DNA of 62,166 bases. Source: Bacteroidetes bacterium GWF2_40_14. Its GTDB lineage: Bacteria > Bacteroidota > Bacteroidia > Bacteroidales > UBA932. Made by a program: the position numbers and the translations under genes. Where the stretch lies: assembly GCA_001769195.1 (NCBI GenBank), contig MEOK01000028.1, forward strand, positions 1 to 62,166, written 5' to 3'. Of the stretch, positions 50,535-59,345 are shown piece by piece (the first letter of the stretch is position 1; each line of letters starts with the position of its first letter). The notes under the pieces were generated by a model. It had not been told where the DNA came from. It saw only the letters and a program-made list of their open reading frames with translations, and did not search any database.

Positions 50535-51809
50535 ATGGTAACAAATAAATATCAGAGAGTCATTGCTGACCAACAAATTGAGGTGTTTGAGTTTGACCTT
50601 CAGAAATTTTGTACCCGGACAGAAGAGGCTCTTTTTGATCTGGAGAGTCCGTTAGCACAGATTGTAATTGGAGTAAGGCGATGTGGAAAATCCACCTTGT
50701 GTCATAAGGTTTTATTACAAAATAAGATAGGTTATGCATATGTTAACTTTGATGATGAACGGTTAGCAAGCCTCAAGACCGAACAACTTGACGATGTCTT
50801 AGAGGCTATTTATATAGTTTATGGAGATTTCAAATACCTGTTTTTGGACGAAATTCAGAACGTTAAAGAATGGAGCTTATTTGTTAATCGTTTGTTGCGT
50901 CAAAATTTACACCTTATTATCACAGGGTCAAATGCCAAACTCCTGAGTAGTGAATTAAGCACCTATTTAACCGGTCGTTACAATCAAATTGAACTGTTTC
51001 CTTTTTCTTTTTCCGAGTATCTTGAACTTCGAGGGATAAAGAGCAATGTTCAAACAACTAAAGATATCGCTTTCCGAAAGCAGGCCTTTGAGGATTTTTT
51101 AACTAAGGGTGGTTTCCCTGAATTGTTTAATGTCAAAGACTCAAAAGGGTATGTGAAAAGGCTTGTAAATAACATTATTGCTGTCGATATTAAAAAGCGT
51201 TTTAAGATTCGGTATATTGACACCTTGATTAAGATTACCAACTATTTGATTGCCAATTTTGCTCAAGAGATCAACTATAAAGGGCTTGCCGATAATTTCA
51301 GCCTCGGTAGTCAACATACAGCGCTAAACTATGTGAACTACCTCCGTCAAACATACATACTGGTTGGCATCAATAAGTTTTCCTTCAAAGCCCGTGAGCG
51401 AATAAGGTCAGAAAAAATGTATCTGATTGATCAATCTCTCGTAACAGAGCAAGACAACAATTTAACAACTGAGAATATTGGTTGGCGATTAGAAAATATT
51501 GTCTTTCTGGAGTTGTTACGCAGAAAGAAATCTGACGATTATGATGTTTATTATTATCGAAATGGTTATGAAATTGACTTTGTTGTATGTAAAAAACATC
51601 AGCCTTTAGAATTGATACAAGTATCAATGCGTATAGACACTGATAAGACTTTCAAGAGAGAGACATCGTCTTTAGTAAAGGGCTCAAAAGCTATGAAATG
51701 TACTAAACTTACCTTGTTAACACTTGGTGAAAATGAAATTCATAACATAAATGGAGCAATTATTAACGAAGTAAATATAATTGATTGGCTTCTTCAAAAC
51801 TTAAGGTAG
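50535..51809 (+). CDS. AAA ATPase with DUF4143 domain
   Basis: A 424-residue protein of the AAA_14/DUF4143 type. Walker A is GVRRCGKST (46-54), Walker B is YLFLDEIQN (about 98-106), and sensor 1 is LIITGSNAKLL. The C-terminal DUF4143 part has GYEIDFVV and LELIQVSM, the spacing of a PD-(D/E)xK-like nuclease fold. These genes are scattered, often laterally acquired and of unknown role (some are proposed defence or toxin-linked genes). Local A+T content is higher than in neighbours. It ends with a 16-bp overlap with the convergent trmN6 gene. Confidence 0.85.
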   Translation: MVTNKYQRVIADQQIEVFEFDLQKFCTRTEEALFDLESPLAQIVIGVRRCGKSTLCHKVLLQNKIGYAYVNFDDERLASLKTEQLDDVLEAIYIVYGDFKYLFLDEIQNVKEWSLFVNRLLRQNLHLIITGSNAKLLSSELSTYLTGRYNQIELFPFSFSEYLELRGIKSNVQTTKDIAFRKQAFEDFLTKGGFPELFNVKDSKGYVKRLVNNIIAVDIKKRFKIRYIDTLIKITNYLIANFAQEINYKGLADNFSLGSQHTALNYVNYLRQTYILVGINKFSFKARERIRSEKMYLIDQSLVTEQDNNLTTENIGWRLENIVFLELLRRKKSDDYDVYYYRNGYEIDFVVCKKHQPLELIQVSMRIDTDKTFKRETSSLVKGSKAMKCTKLTLLTLGENEIHNINGAIINEVNIIDWLLQNLR

Positions 51810-52546
51810 AATTCCTTTGTAAGATCTTTGTACTGTTCTGTGTATTCTAGACCCCCGGTTTGCTGCATTATTAGTACCTCCTCTTGAACATTGTCCGACG
51901 GAGGTGATTTTATGAACTCCAGTAAATAGCGCTTCTCCTTCTTGCTGGCCAGAGTTTTTACCTTACACCGTCTTGCCAGATGCAAAGATCCCATGGTTGC
52001 GAGCGTAATAAATCTTTCGCCCTCCTCTGCCGGGAGTACTATGGCAAGTTTTCCTTTGTCCTTTAGCATTTGAATAGCCGATTCTATTATTGATCGGTAT
52101 GGCAGGTCGTGGTTGTGTCTTGCCGACGATCGTCTTGCCGACGGGGCTTTTAGAGAGTCTGTAAAGTATGGGGGATTAGATACAACCAGATCATATTTCA
52201 TCTGAGTTTTTGCCGACAATAAATCCTGCAGAGAGATTTCCATGGCCGACAAATGACTTGTCCATGGAGATTGTGAAAAATTATAGTTTGCCTCGTCAAC
52301 AGATGGTTTGTCTATGTCTATGGCGTCTATTGAAAATTGATCTTTTAAAGAGGTTGAAAATAGTTTCGACAGTCTTTGAGCAACGATGAGTGCTATTACT
52401 CCTGTACCGGTACCTATATCCAGTACCCTGAAACTGCCTACAGATGGAAGTGAAAGCCAAGCCCCAAGCAACACGCCGTCGGTGTTTACCTTCATTGCAG
52501 AGTGGCTTTGCCGCACTTTGAATTCTTTAAAGCAGAAACTCTCCAT
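51794..52546 (-). CDS. trmN6: tRNA1(Val) (adenine37-N6)-methyltransferase
   Basis: A 250-residue SAM-dependent enzyme (YfiC-type). SAM site [14 protein letters not shown] (about 40-53), catalytic NPPY in [13 protein letters not shown] (about residue 120), then the [14 protein letters not shown] segment that identifies the TrmN6 family. The N-terminus has [23 protein letters not shown]. Its 3' end overlaps the DUF4143 gene by 16 bp, and its start overlaps the lolD-like gene by 20 bp. Confidence 0.92.
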   Translation of the reverse strand: MESFCFKEFKVRQSHSAMKVNTDGVLLGAWLSLPSVGSFRVLDIGTGTGVIALIVAQRLSKLFSTSLKDQFSIDAIDIDKPSVDEANYNFSQSPWTSHLSAMEISLQDLLSAKTQMKYDLVVSNPPYFTDSLKAPSARRSSARHNHDLPYRSIIESAIQMLKDKGKLAIVLPAEEGERFITLATMGSLHLARRCKVKTLASKKEKRYLLEFIKSPPSDNVQEEVLIMQQTGGLEYTEQYKDLTKEFYLKF

Positions 52547-53195
52547 CTCTCATCTCCAGAATCCGGTCGCTCATGGTTGCCAGCTCCCTGTCGTGGGTTA
52601 CAATAACTATTGTCTGTTGGTACTTGTCTCTAAGATCGAAGAATAGCTTGTGAATCTCTGTTTTTGTATTGGTGTCAAGGTTACCTGATGGTTCATCGGC
52701 AAAGATGACCGATGGCTTGTTGATAAGTGCGCGCGCTATGGCTACCCTTTGTTGCTCTCCTCCGCTAAGTTCGCCCGGCTTGTGATTCAGACGCTCTCCT
52801 ATTCCTAAAAAAGTGAGTAGCTCCCTTGCTCTCTCTTTTGCAACCCCCATGCTCTCCTTTGCAATCAATGCAGGAATAGCCACATTTTCAATTGCTGTGA
52901 ATTCGGGCAGCAGGTGATGAAACTGGAAAACAAATCCTATCCTTTTGTTTCTAAAATCAGACAGAGCGTTTGATGTGAGAGCGAATACGTCTGTGCCATC
53001 TATATACACCTTACCTGTATCCGGAAAAGACAGGGTACCAAGTATTTGGAGCAAGCTGGACTTACCCGCCCCACTTGCTCCAACGATACTTAGTACTTCG
53101 GCTTCCTTTGCTTCAAAATCAATTCCTTTTAAAACAAGAAGGTTGCCAAATGATTTTTTTATATTTTCCGCACGGATCATCAATTTGTTACTCAT
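52527..53195 (-). CDS. lolD: ABC transporter ATP-binding protein, LolD-like
   Basis: A 222-residue ATPase started at ATG 53195. Walker [10 protein letters not shown] (39-47), signature LSGGEQQR, Walker [13 protein letters not shown]. The pattern ([27 protein letters not shown]) fits the LolD/MacB group, which extracts lipoproteins or drives export. No LolC/E-type permease is encoded nearby. The ATG lies inside the end of the EF-G-like gene (8-bp overlap), so the two are translationally coupled. Confidence 0.85.
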   Translation of the reverse strand: MSNKLMIRAENIKKSFGNLLVLKGIDFEAKEAEVLSIVGASGAGKSSLLQILGTLSFPDTGKVYIDGTDVFALTSNALSDFRNKRIGFVFQFHHLLPEFTAIENVAIPALIAKESMGVAKERARELLTFLGIGERLNHKPGELSGGEQQRVAIARALINKPSVIFADEPSGNLDTNTKTEIHKLFFDLRDKYQQTIVIVTHDRELATMSDRILEMRDGEFLL

Positions 53196-55341
53196 CCTTT
53201 TCACTTGCCTCGTACTCCTTAAGCAGCTTATCCTGAACCTCGGCAGGAACCTGTTGGAAGTCTGCATAGGTCATTGTAAAGGTTGCTCTTCCGGATGTTA
53301 GCGAGCTTAGTGTGGTTGAGTATTTGTGAAGTTCTGCAAGAGGGACCCTGGCTTTAATTACCTCAAATCCCTTTTCACTGCTCATACCCTCTATCATTGC
53401 CCTGCGGTTCTGAAGGTCACTCATAACATCACCCATACAGTCGCTTGGCACAAGAACCTCAATATTGTAGATAGGTTCCATAATCTTTGGACCAGCTTTC
53501 TTGAACGCCTCTTTAAATGCATTTCTCCCGGCAAGTCTGAAAGAAATTTCATTTGAGTCAACAGGATGCATCTTTCCATCGTATACGAATACTCTGATAT
53601 CGCGTGCATAAGAACCTGTAAGAGGTCCCTCCTCCATCTTCTCCATAATACCTTTAAGGATAGCCGGCATGAAACGGGCATCAATTGCACCCCCTACTAT
53701 ACAGTTGTAGTACTCCAGCTTGCCTCCCCAATCCATTGTGTACTCTTCTTTTCCCTTAAAGTTGAGAACCAGCTCTTTGCCCTCTACCTTGAACCTGTTG
53801 TTAGGGGCCACTCCCTCTACAACCGGCTCAATAAGAATGTGTACCTCTCCAAATTGGCCTGCTCCACCTGATTGTTTCCTGTGTCTGTAATCTGCAAGGG
53901 CAACTTTAGTAATTGTCTCTCTGTAGGAAATTCTTGGTGCAAACAGGTCCACTTCCAGTTTGTGTGTATTTGTAAGGTGCCACTTAAGGATATTAATGTG
54001 GTGTTCTCCCTGTCCGCTTAAAATTGTCTGCTTAAGCTCTTTTGAATATTCAACTACGATTGTTGGATCTTCTGCGTGTGCCCGGTTAAGGATTTCTCCC
54101 AGTTTCTCCTCATCTTTTTCTGCTTTTGCCTTTATTGCTGTACGGAATTTTGAAGGAGGAAAGACAATCTCTTCAAATGCCCACTCTTTAGGACCTCCGT
54201 TTAGTGTCTGGTTTGTCTTTACCGATTTCAACTTTACGGCACAACCCATGTCTCCGGCAACCATTTCTGCCACCTTCTCTTTTTTCTTTCCTGCAACTGC
54301 GTAGATTGTAGACAATCTCTCTTTTGATCCGTTCTCCGGATTGGTGAGATCTGCTCCCTCTACTAACTTGCCAGACATTACCCTGAAGAATGAAACGTCA
54401 CCAAGATGCTGTTCTACGGCTGTTTTATATATGAAGATTGAGGTTTGTCCCTTTGAATCACAAGGAACAGTGGTTCCATCTTTAAGTTTTTGAATTGTTT
54501 TTTCCGGAGATGGTGCAACATTGATGATAAAATCCATTAGTCTTTTTACTCCGATATCTTTTTTACCCGACAGGCAGAAAACAGGCATTATATCGCATTT
54601 GATAAGACCTATTGCAAGGCCGGCACGAATTTCTTCCTCTGTAAGGATACCCTTGTCAAAGAATATCTCCATAAGGTTTTCATCATTTTCCGCTGCCATT
54701 TCTGCCAGGATCTGATGTAGTTCAGATGCCTGATCCATAAGATTTGCAGGAATTTCACGCTCTTCACGGGTACCATTGTCATCCTTGAAGAAGTACATTT
54801 TCATCTTAAGGACGTCGACAAATGAATTGAATCCTGCACCTGTCTCTACAGGAAACTGAATAAGTACAATCTTTTTGCCGAATGCTTTTCTAAGCATCTC
54901 TATTGAATTTTCCCAATTTGCCTTTTCGTGATCCAGCTGGTTGACACCTATAAGAAGCGGTTTGCTATGCTTATCTGCATAACGGGCAAATATTTCTGTG
55001 CCGACCTCAACACCCTGCTGGGCATTTACTATCATTACTCCTGTATCTGCAACCTTGAAGGCCGAGATTACACCACCAACGAAATCGTCTGAACCGGGAG
55101 TGTCAATAATATTGAGCTTGTGATCCATGAACTCTGTGTAGAGCAGAGTCGGATAAATCGAGCGTTGGTAAATTTGTTCAATTTCGGTATTGTCGCTAAC
55201 GGTTGTTTTGGCCTCAACGGCACCTCTACGATCGATAACTTTACCTTCAAACATCATCGTTTCCGCAAGAGTTGTTTTACCGGACTTTGTGCTTCCGAGC
55301 AAAACAACGTTACGAATGCTTTGGGTGGGATAGACTTTCAT
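53188..55341 (-). CDS. EF-G paralogue (EF-G2-like) with degenerate GTPase motifs
   Basis: A 717-residue protein with the EF-G domain order (G domain, II, III with [16 protein letters not shown] with [10 protein letters not shown]). The G-domain motifs depart from EF-G: P-loop GSTKSGKT (16-23), switch I RSIY where EF-G has RGIT, G3 DTPGS (80-84) with Ser in place of the catalytic His, and G4 NQLD (134-137) in place of NKxD. It resembles the Bacteroides EF-G2, described as a translocase without GTPase activity that matters under carbon starvation. The main EF-G is not in this window. A minus-strand TAATTTTG box is at 55393-55400; lolD follows with an overlap. Confidence 0.88.
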   Translation of the reverse strand: MKVYPTQSIRNVVLLGSTKSGKTTLAETMMFEGKVIDRRGAVEAKTTVSDNTEIEQIYQRSIYPTLLYTEFMDHKLNIIDTPGSDDFVGGVISAFKVADTGVMIVNAQQGVEVGTEIFARYADKHSKPLLIGVNQLDHEKANWENSIEMLRKAFGKKIVLIQFPVETGAGFNSFVDVLKMKMYFFKDDNGTREEREIPANLMDQASELHQILAEMAAENDENLMEIFFDKGILTEEEIRAGLAIGLIKCDIMPVFCLSGKKDIGVKRLMDFIINVAPSPEKTIQKLKDGTTVPCDSKGQTSIFIYKTAVEQHLGDVSFFRVMSGKLVEGADLTNPENGSKERLSTIYAVAGKKKEKVAEMVAGDMGCAVKLKSVKTNQTLNGGPKEWAFEEIVFPPSKFRTAIKAKAEKDEEKLGEILNRAHAEDPTIVVEYSKELKQTILSGQGEHHINILKWHLTNTHKLEVDLFAPRISYRETITKVALADYRHRKQSGGAGQFGEVHILIEPVVEGVAPNNRFKVEGKELVLNFKGKEEYTMDWGGKLEYYNCIVGGAIDARFMPAILKGIMEKMEEGPLTGSYARDIRVFVYDGKMHPVDSNEISFRLAGRNAFKEAFKKAGPKIMEPIYNIEVLVPSDCMGDVMSDLQNRRAMIEGMSSEKGFEVIKARVPLAELHKYSTTLSSLTSGRATFTMTYADFQQVPAEVQDKLLKEYEASEKDE

Positions 55342-55392
55342 GTTAATTTATTGATTTTATATTCGTTATTGTTTCTTCATCTATAGGGGTAT

Positions 55393-55400
55393 CAAAATTA
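55393..55400 (-). promoter_or_regulatory. -7 box TAATTTTG of the EF-G2-lolD-trmN6 unit
   Basis: A minus-strand TAnnTTTG match about 50 bp upstream of the EF-G2 ATG (55341), just downstream of the AraC-like gene. Confidence 0.45.
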
Positions 55401-55411
55401 GCAAAAAAAAC

Positions 55412-55720
55412 TTAACGGACAACACCTTCAAACTCTCTTTCCATTTCTGCATGTGAGCTAAATCCTGAATATTTCCACAATTCCATGTAGGGAGTTCCCT
55501 TCTTTAACAACCCCGTTGCATGCTGAATCCTGTACATACCAATTACCTGGGTCAGTTTTATCCCTAGACTTTCATAAAGCAACCTGTCCACATCGCGTTT
55601 TTTAACATTCAGAAGACCGGCAATGTTCCGGTTTGAAATTTCTTTGAAAAGATAAAGTTGCTCAACCTCCATTAATACTAAAAGTTGTTCAACAGATTTT
55701 TGGTTCCCATGTGTATTCAT
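55412..55720 (-). CDS. Stand-alone AraC-type helix-turn-helix protein
   Basis: A 102-residue protein that is mostly an AraC DNA-binding domain: first HTH SNRNIAGLLNVKKRDVDRLL, then YESLGIKLTQVIGMYRIQHA, and second HTH LLKKGTPYMELWKYSGFSSH. No ligand domain is present; full AraC proteins are about 280 aa. It is divergent from the XRE gene across a 188-bp region with inverted repeats. Confidence 0.75.
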   Translation of the reverse strand: MNTHGNQKSVEQLLVLMEVEQLYLFKEISNRNIAGLLNVKKRDVDRLLYESLGIKLTQVIGMYRIQHATGLLKKGTPYMELWKYSGFSSHAEMEREFEGVVR

Positions 55721-55821
55721 AACTATTCATTTTTTCAAATTTATGCCAACGCTTGTTAAAAAAGAAGCCATTTATTGTTATTTGTCTTTTTCTTAAATTC
55801 TTTTGTTTGTTTCTGCATTTT

Positions 55822-55889
55822 TGTAACACATATAACATGTTTTAATTGTTTTTATAACATATGTTACATGTTGTTTGTCTGACCAAACA
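55822..55889. promoter_or_regulatory. Operator-like inverted repeats between AraC-like and XRE genes
   Basis: Two related blocks, TGTAACACATATAACATGTT (55822-55841) and ATAACATATGTTACATGTTG (55854-55873), share ATAACAT and ACATGTT; the second holds the perfect palindrome AACATATGTT. Next, TGTTTG-N6-CAAACA (55872-55889) is a 6-bp inverted repeat whose TTTG (55874-55877) is the -33 box of the XRE promoter. These are plausible binding sites for one or both divergent regulators. Confidence 0.55.
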
Positions 55890-55903
55890 TTAATTTATAT
55901 TTG
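55874..55903 (+). promoter_or_regulatory. Promoter of the XRE gene, leaderless arrangement
   Basis: TTTG (55874-55877), 18-bp spacer, TATATTTG (55896-55903), then ATG at 55909, 5 bp after the box. One of the cleanest full promoters in the window. Confidence 0.7.
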
Positions 55904-55908
55904 TTTTA

Positions 55909-56310
55909 ATGGAAAACAGGCTTATCAAATTAAAAATTCAGAATCTTCGTAAGACGTTGGGATATACACAAGAGAGTATGGCCAGCAAAATTGGTATGTC
56001 TACTAATTCATATAGTCAGATAGAGCGTGGTAAAACCGTACTTGTGAGCAACAGATTGTCTGATATCGCCAAGGCTCTCAATACAACCCCCGAGGAGCTT
56101 CTCTTGGGTTATGCGCCAAAAGAAGACCTGACAGATAAAATTGCAGCCGTAGAAAGCTTTTACAAAGAGAAAGTTGCAAAAATGGAGTCAGAAAATAAAA
56201 TCGCACGGGTTGAGCTGGAGGCGGAAATACAGCGTCTAAAAGCCACTCTTGAGTCGAAGGATAGCATAATAGGTGTTCTTAAAGAGAGTCTTAACAGATA
56301 TAACTTATAG
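55909..56310 (+). CDS. XRE-family regulator with C-terminal coiled coil
   Basis: A 133-residue protein. The N-terminal helix-turn-helix (IQNLRKTLGYTQESMASKIG then MSTNSYSQIERGKT, about 10-45) is of the XRE/Cro type. A coiled coil follows (about 77-128, KVAKMESENKIARVELEAEI). It has no peptidase domain. It probably dimerises through the coil and controls its own promoter, whose -33 box lies in an inverted repeat. It is followed 49 bp later by rnhB. Confidence 0.85.
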   Translation: MENRLIKLKIQNLRKTLGYTQESMASKIGMSTNSYSQIERGKTVLVSNRLSDIAKALNTTPEELLLGYAPKEDLTDKIAAVESFYKEKVAKMESENKIARVELEAEIQRLKATLESKDSIIGVLKESLNRYNL

Positions 56311-56359
56311 GTTAGATTTACTATCTTGCAGTAAATTTCCATTCTAAGAATTCCTCCCC

Positions 56360-56950
56360 ATGAAAAAAGAGGTCTGCCTCGCTCCTTATCTTAATTCAGA
56401 AGTTATTGAAGCCGGATGCGACGAAGCCGGCAGAGGATGTCTGGCAGGAGCTGTTTTTGCCGCCGCAGTAATTCTTCCAAAAGATTTTTATCATCCCCTG
56501 CTTAACGATTCAAAACAGATTTGTGCCAGAGATAGAAACCTGTTAAGACCTGTCATAGAGAAAAATGCAATAGCGTGGGCTGTTGCATCTGTAGACAATG
56601 AGGAGATAGACGGGATAAATATTTTAAAAGCTTCCATAAAGGCAATGCATCTTGCCCTGAATAAACTGGCTGTAAGACCTGAGTTCATACTGGTAGACGG
56701 GAACAGATTTTATAATTATCCGGATATTCCTCACTCTTGTATAATAAAGGGTGATTCCTTATTTGCATCTATTGCGGCAGCTTCTGTTCTGGCAAAGACA
56801 CACAGAGATGAATATATGCTCTCTATAGCACAGGAATTTCCGTTATATGGATGGGATAAAAACATGGCATATCCAACCAAAGCTCATCGTGAGGCAATTG
56901 AAAAACACGGAGCATGCAGATACCACAGACTATCTTATAAATTGCTATAA
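56360..56950 (+). CDS. rnhB: Ribonuclease HII
   Basis: A 196-residue cytosolic nuclease that removes ribonucleotides and RNA primers from RNA:DNA hybrids. The motif GCDEAGRGCLAG (Asp21, Glu22) and SIAAASVLAKTHRDEYM are characteristic, and the length is normal. It converges with the anti-sigma-like gene (7 bp apart). Confidence 0.96.
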   Translation: MKKEVCLAPYLNSEVIEAGCDEAGRGCLAGAVFAAAVILPKDFYHPLLNDSKQICARDRNLLRPVIEKNAIAWAVASVDNEEIDGINILKASIKAMHLALNKLAVRPEFILVDGNRFYNYPDIPHSCIIKGDSLFASIAAASVLAKTHRDEYMLSIAQEFPLYGWDKNMAYPTKAHREAIEKHGACRYHRLSYKLL

Positions 56951-56957
56951 CGTAAAA

Positions 56958-57290
56958 TTATTTTTCTTCGATGGCAAATTTGCCGACAGCAAAAAGACTG
57001 GCACCCATAAATACAACAGCAACAATTACCTCGGGCCTAATTGAACTCAATCCCTCAAAGAGCGAACCCATTGATCCCAAACCAATTATAAGAGAGCTGT
57101 ACCCACCAAGTATTATGAATAATAAGAGACCGATCAATGCAAAAACCGATATAATCAATCTTGACCTGTCTACCCTTGGTGCAGGGGCAGGAATACAATC
57201 GAGATGAGCGAAAAGCCTTTCACTGAATCCGTCGTCTGCGATGGTTTGCCTGTGATCCTTAAAAAACCTGTTTATATTTTCATCTTTCAT
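56958..57290 (-). CDS. Membrane protein next to ECF sigma factor (DUF5056-like, candidate anti-sigma)
   Basis: A 110-residue protein started at ATG 57290. The N-terminal 45 residues are polar and helical (FFKDHRQTIADDGFSERLFA), followed by two hydrophobic segments (about 47-72 and 86-104). In Bacteroidota such proteins overlap an ECF sigma gene, as here (ATGAAAGATGA, 11-bp overlap), and are proposed anti-sigma factors. No zinc motif is present. Confidence 0.7.
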   Translation of the reverse strand: MKDENINRFFKDHRQTIADDGFSERLFAHLDCIPAPAPRVDRSRLIISVFALIGLLLFIILGGYSSLIIGLGSMGSLFEGLSSIRPEVIVAVVFMGASLFAVGKFAIEEK

Positions 57291-57774
57291 ATCCAATTGA
57301 TTTTAAATGTTCCGACATATGTATCTTAGCTCTTGAGATGTGCGATTTTACCGTATTCAAAGGTATGTCGGTAATTTTAGAAACATCTTTAAGACTTTTG
57401 TCTTCCATATAAAAAAGCAGAATAATTAATCTTTCTTTCTCGTTAAGTTTTGCAAGAGCCATATATAGCTCCTGATTCTGGTATTTATGGTCGGTTGTCT
57501 CATGCGAAGTTAGTATTTTATCTTCAATCTGAACAGAGCTGTATCTCTGGCTTACTCTTTTGTGGTCACAGTAACAGTTATATGCAATTCTGAACAGCCA
57601 TGTGGAAAATTTTGAGAGTCCGTTAAATGAGTTAAGATTGAGATATGCCTTAATAAAGGCCTCCTGAGCTATGTCGTCACTTAAAGCAGAATCACCGTTG
57701 CAAAGGTTTAACAAGAACCGCCGGAGCGGTTCCTGATTGTTTAATACCTGCTGTTCAAACTCTGTTCTGCTCAC
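57280..57774 (-). CDS. ECF-type RNA polymerase sigma factor
   Basis: A 164-residue sigma factor. Region 2: DSALSDDIAQEAFIKAYLNL and FSTWLFRIAYNCYCDHKR; region 4: LNEKERLIILLFYMEDKSLK with helix-turn-helix ITDIPLNTVKSHISRAK. It lies 3 bp downstream of a small membrane protein gene and overlaps its putative anti-sigma gene. Confidence 0.93.
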   Translation of the reverse strand: MSRTEFEQQVLNNQEPLRRFLLNLCNGDSALSDDIAQEAFIKAYLNLNSFNGLSKFSTWLFRIAYNCYCDHKRVSQRYSSVQIEDKILTSHETTDHKYQNQELYMALAKLNEKERLIILLFYMEDKSLKDVSKITDIPLNTVKSHISRAKIHMSEHLKSIGYER

Positions 57775-57777
57775 TAG

Positions 57778-58131
57778 CTATTTTTCAGTTTTATTTTTGT
57801 TGATCAGATAGGCAATAAGTTGCCCTATACCTATAAACAAAGGGATACATCCGAATGCTGCAAACTTGAATCCTCCAAAGAAGAAGTAGAGTGCCAGAAA
57901 AAGTCCTATACCAATTCCAATTGATACCAGTGCACTTGTCAAAGGATCAGATTTTTTAGAACTTTTCTCTTCTCTGGTAAAAAGATCCGGAGATAAATCT
58001 TTTCCATGTTCTATTGCTTTTGCAATAAGTTCGTTTCTTGATTTTTCTTTAAAAGCCTTTGATAAAAAGACTATTAAAATAATAAGAACTGCTGTTAAAA
58101 AGGGGACTATGATTCCCAATACTGCTTCCAT
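57778..58131 (-). CDS. Small membrane protein (DUF6249-like) in sigma operon
   Basis: A 117-residue protein with one N-terminal membrane helix (about 5-25, IIVPFLTAVLIILIVFL), a polar stretch (KEKSRNELIAKAIEHGKDLS), then two helices (about 66-84 and 89-110). This plan and its place upstream of an ECF sigma/anti-sigma pair match a family I know as DUF6249. Function unknown; possibly part of the signal input to the sigma factor. Confidence 0.65.
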   Translation of the reverse strand: MEAVLGIIVPFLTAVLIILIVFLSKAFKEKSRNELIAKAIEHGKDLSPDLFTREEKSSKKSDPLTSALVSIGIGIGLFLALYFFFGGFKFAAFGCIPLFIGIGQLIAYLINKNKTEK

Positions 58132-58143
58132 AATTTTATTGTT

Positions 58144-59304
58144 TTAATCTGTTTGCCTATTTGACTGAAAATCGTAAAGAAAAGTTGCAGATTCAAACGA
58201 AATTCTTTCCAAATATTTTTTTGCCCCTTTCATAGATTTGTTTCTGTCACTCTCAATATCTGAGACAGCAAATACCTTTTCAATCCCCGCTGCGGACAAT
58301 TGTCTTTCATTTAACTGGTTCACTCCGCAATATGCCCATAACCGCTTTCCATGTTTCCTTGCTATTTGAGTTATCCCATCAATCAGTTTTCCAGATATGC
58401 TCTGCCCGTCTATAGAACCCTCTCCGGTAATTATAAGGTCCGATTCTTTTATAATATTTTCAAGATTTGAGAATTCGGAGAGCACCTTCCATCCCGGGAC
58501 AAGTTCAGCACCCAAAAATCCTACTAGAGCAAATCCAACTCCTCCAGCTGCTCCGGCACCAGGCTGGTTTGAGTAAGTTTTCCCAAGATACTCTTCACAA
58601 ATAGTTGCATAGTTTTGCATTTCATTCTCCATCTCCTCAAGCAGATTTTCTCCGGCTCCTTTCTGCGGTCCGTAAACCATTGTTGCCCCACGCTCTCCTA
58701 AAAGAGGATTGTTTACATCGCTGGCTACCATAAAACGGACATTTTTCAAACTGTGGGTTACATTTGTTCCATCTATTTTCTTAATTTGTCCCGGAAATAT
58801 TGTCTCATTTCCTTTATAATCATAAAACCTGTAGCCCAAGGCTCTAAGCATTCCCATTCCACCATCGTTGGTGGCACTTCCACCAATACCTATTACAATA
58901 TCCTTTGCACAAGAACCCTCTATTGCCGCCAGAATCATCTGGCCAAGTCCGTATGTGCTTGTTTTATGAGGATCGTACTCGTTCTCGTTGAGAAGTTGCA
59001 GTCCGCAGCACTTTGCCATCTCAATAAATGCCTTATCTCTTATAAGCAGATAAGGTGCACGGACGGGCCTTAAAAGTGGGTCACAAACCTCTGTATATAT
59101 GAGCTCTCCCTTTTTGGATTTCTTTATAACATCTATTGTCCCCTCTCCGCCGTCGGCCATGGGAAAAATTTGTATATAATGATTTATACCGTGTCCGAAG
59201 GACCCCTGGAAAAGCCCTTTTCTGATACATTCTGCTGCTTCTTTTGCAGTAAGGCTCCCCTTAAACTTGTCTGTGACAATAAGAATTTTGAGCTCTTCTG
59301 CCAT
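58144..59304 (-). CDS. Glycerate kinase (GlxK/GarK type)
   Basis: A 386-residue kinase that phosphorylates D-glycerate to 2-phosphoglycerate. The N-terminal TDKFKGSLTAKEAAECI and PMADGGEGTIDVI motifs and the glycine-rich IGIGGSATNDGGMGMLRALG block are diagnostic. It is followed by the small membrane protein (12 bp) and the sigma pair. With gph, serine deaminase and Kbl it fits serine/glycerate/glycolate metabolism, though the grouping is loose. Confidence 0.93.
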   Translation of the reverse strand: MAEELKILIVTDKFKGSLTAKEAAECIRKGLFQGSFGHGINHYIQIFPMADGGEGTIDVIKKSKKGELIYTEVCDPLLRPVRAPYLLIRDKAFIEMAKCCGLQLLNENEYDPHKTSTYGLGQMILAAIEGSCAKDIVIGIGGSATNDGGMGMLRALGYRFYDYKGNETIFPGQIKKIDGTNVTHSLKNVRFMVASDVNNPLLGERGATMVYGPQKGAGENLLEEMENEMQNYATICEEYLGKTYSNQPGAGAAGGVGFALVGFLGAELVPGWKVLSEFSNLENIIKESDLIITGEGSIDGQSISGKLIDGITQIARKHGKRLWAYCGVNQLNERQLSAAGIEKVFAVSDIESDRNKSMKGAKKYLERISFESATFLYDFQSNRQTD

Positions 59305-59311
59305 TTTTTTC

Positions 59312-59319
59312 TATTTTTG
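59312..59319 (+). promoter_or_regulatory. -7 box TATTTTTG of the S46 peptidase gene
   Basis: A TAnnTTTG match 26 bp upstream of ATG 59346. Confidence 0.5.
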
Positions 59320-59345
59320 TTAAAATTATAGAATATTTAAATACA

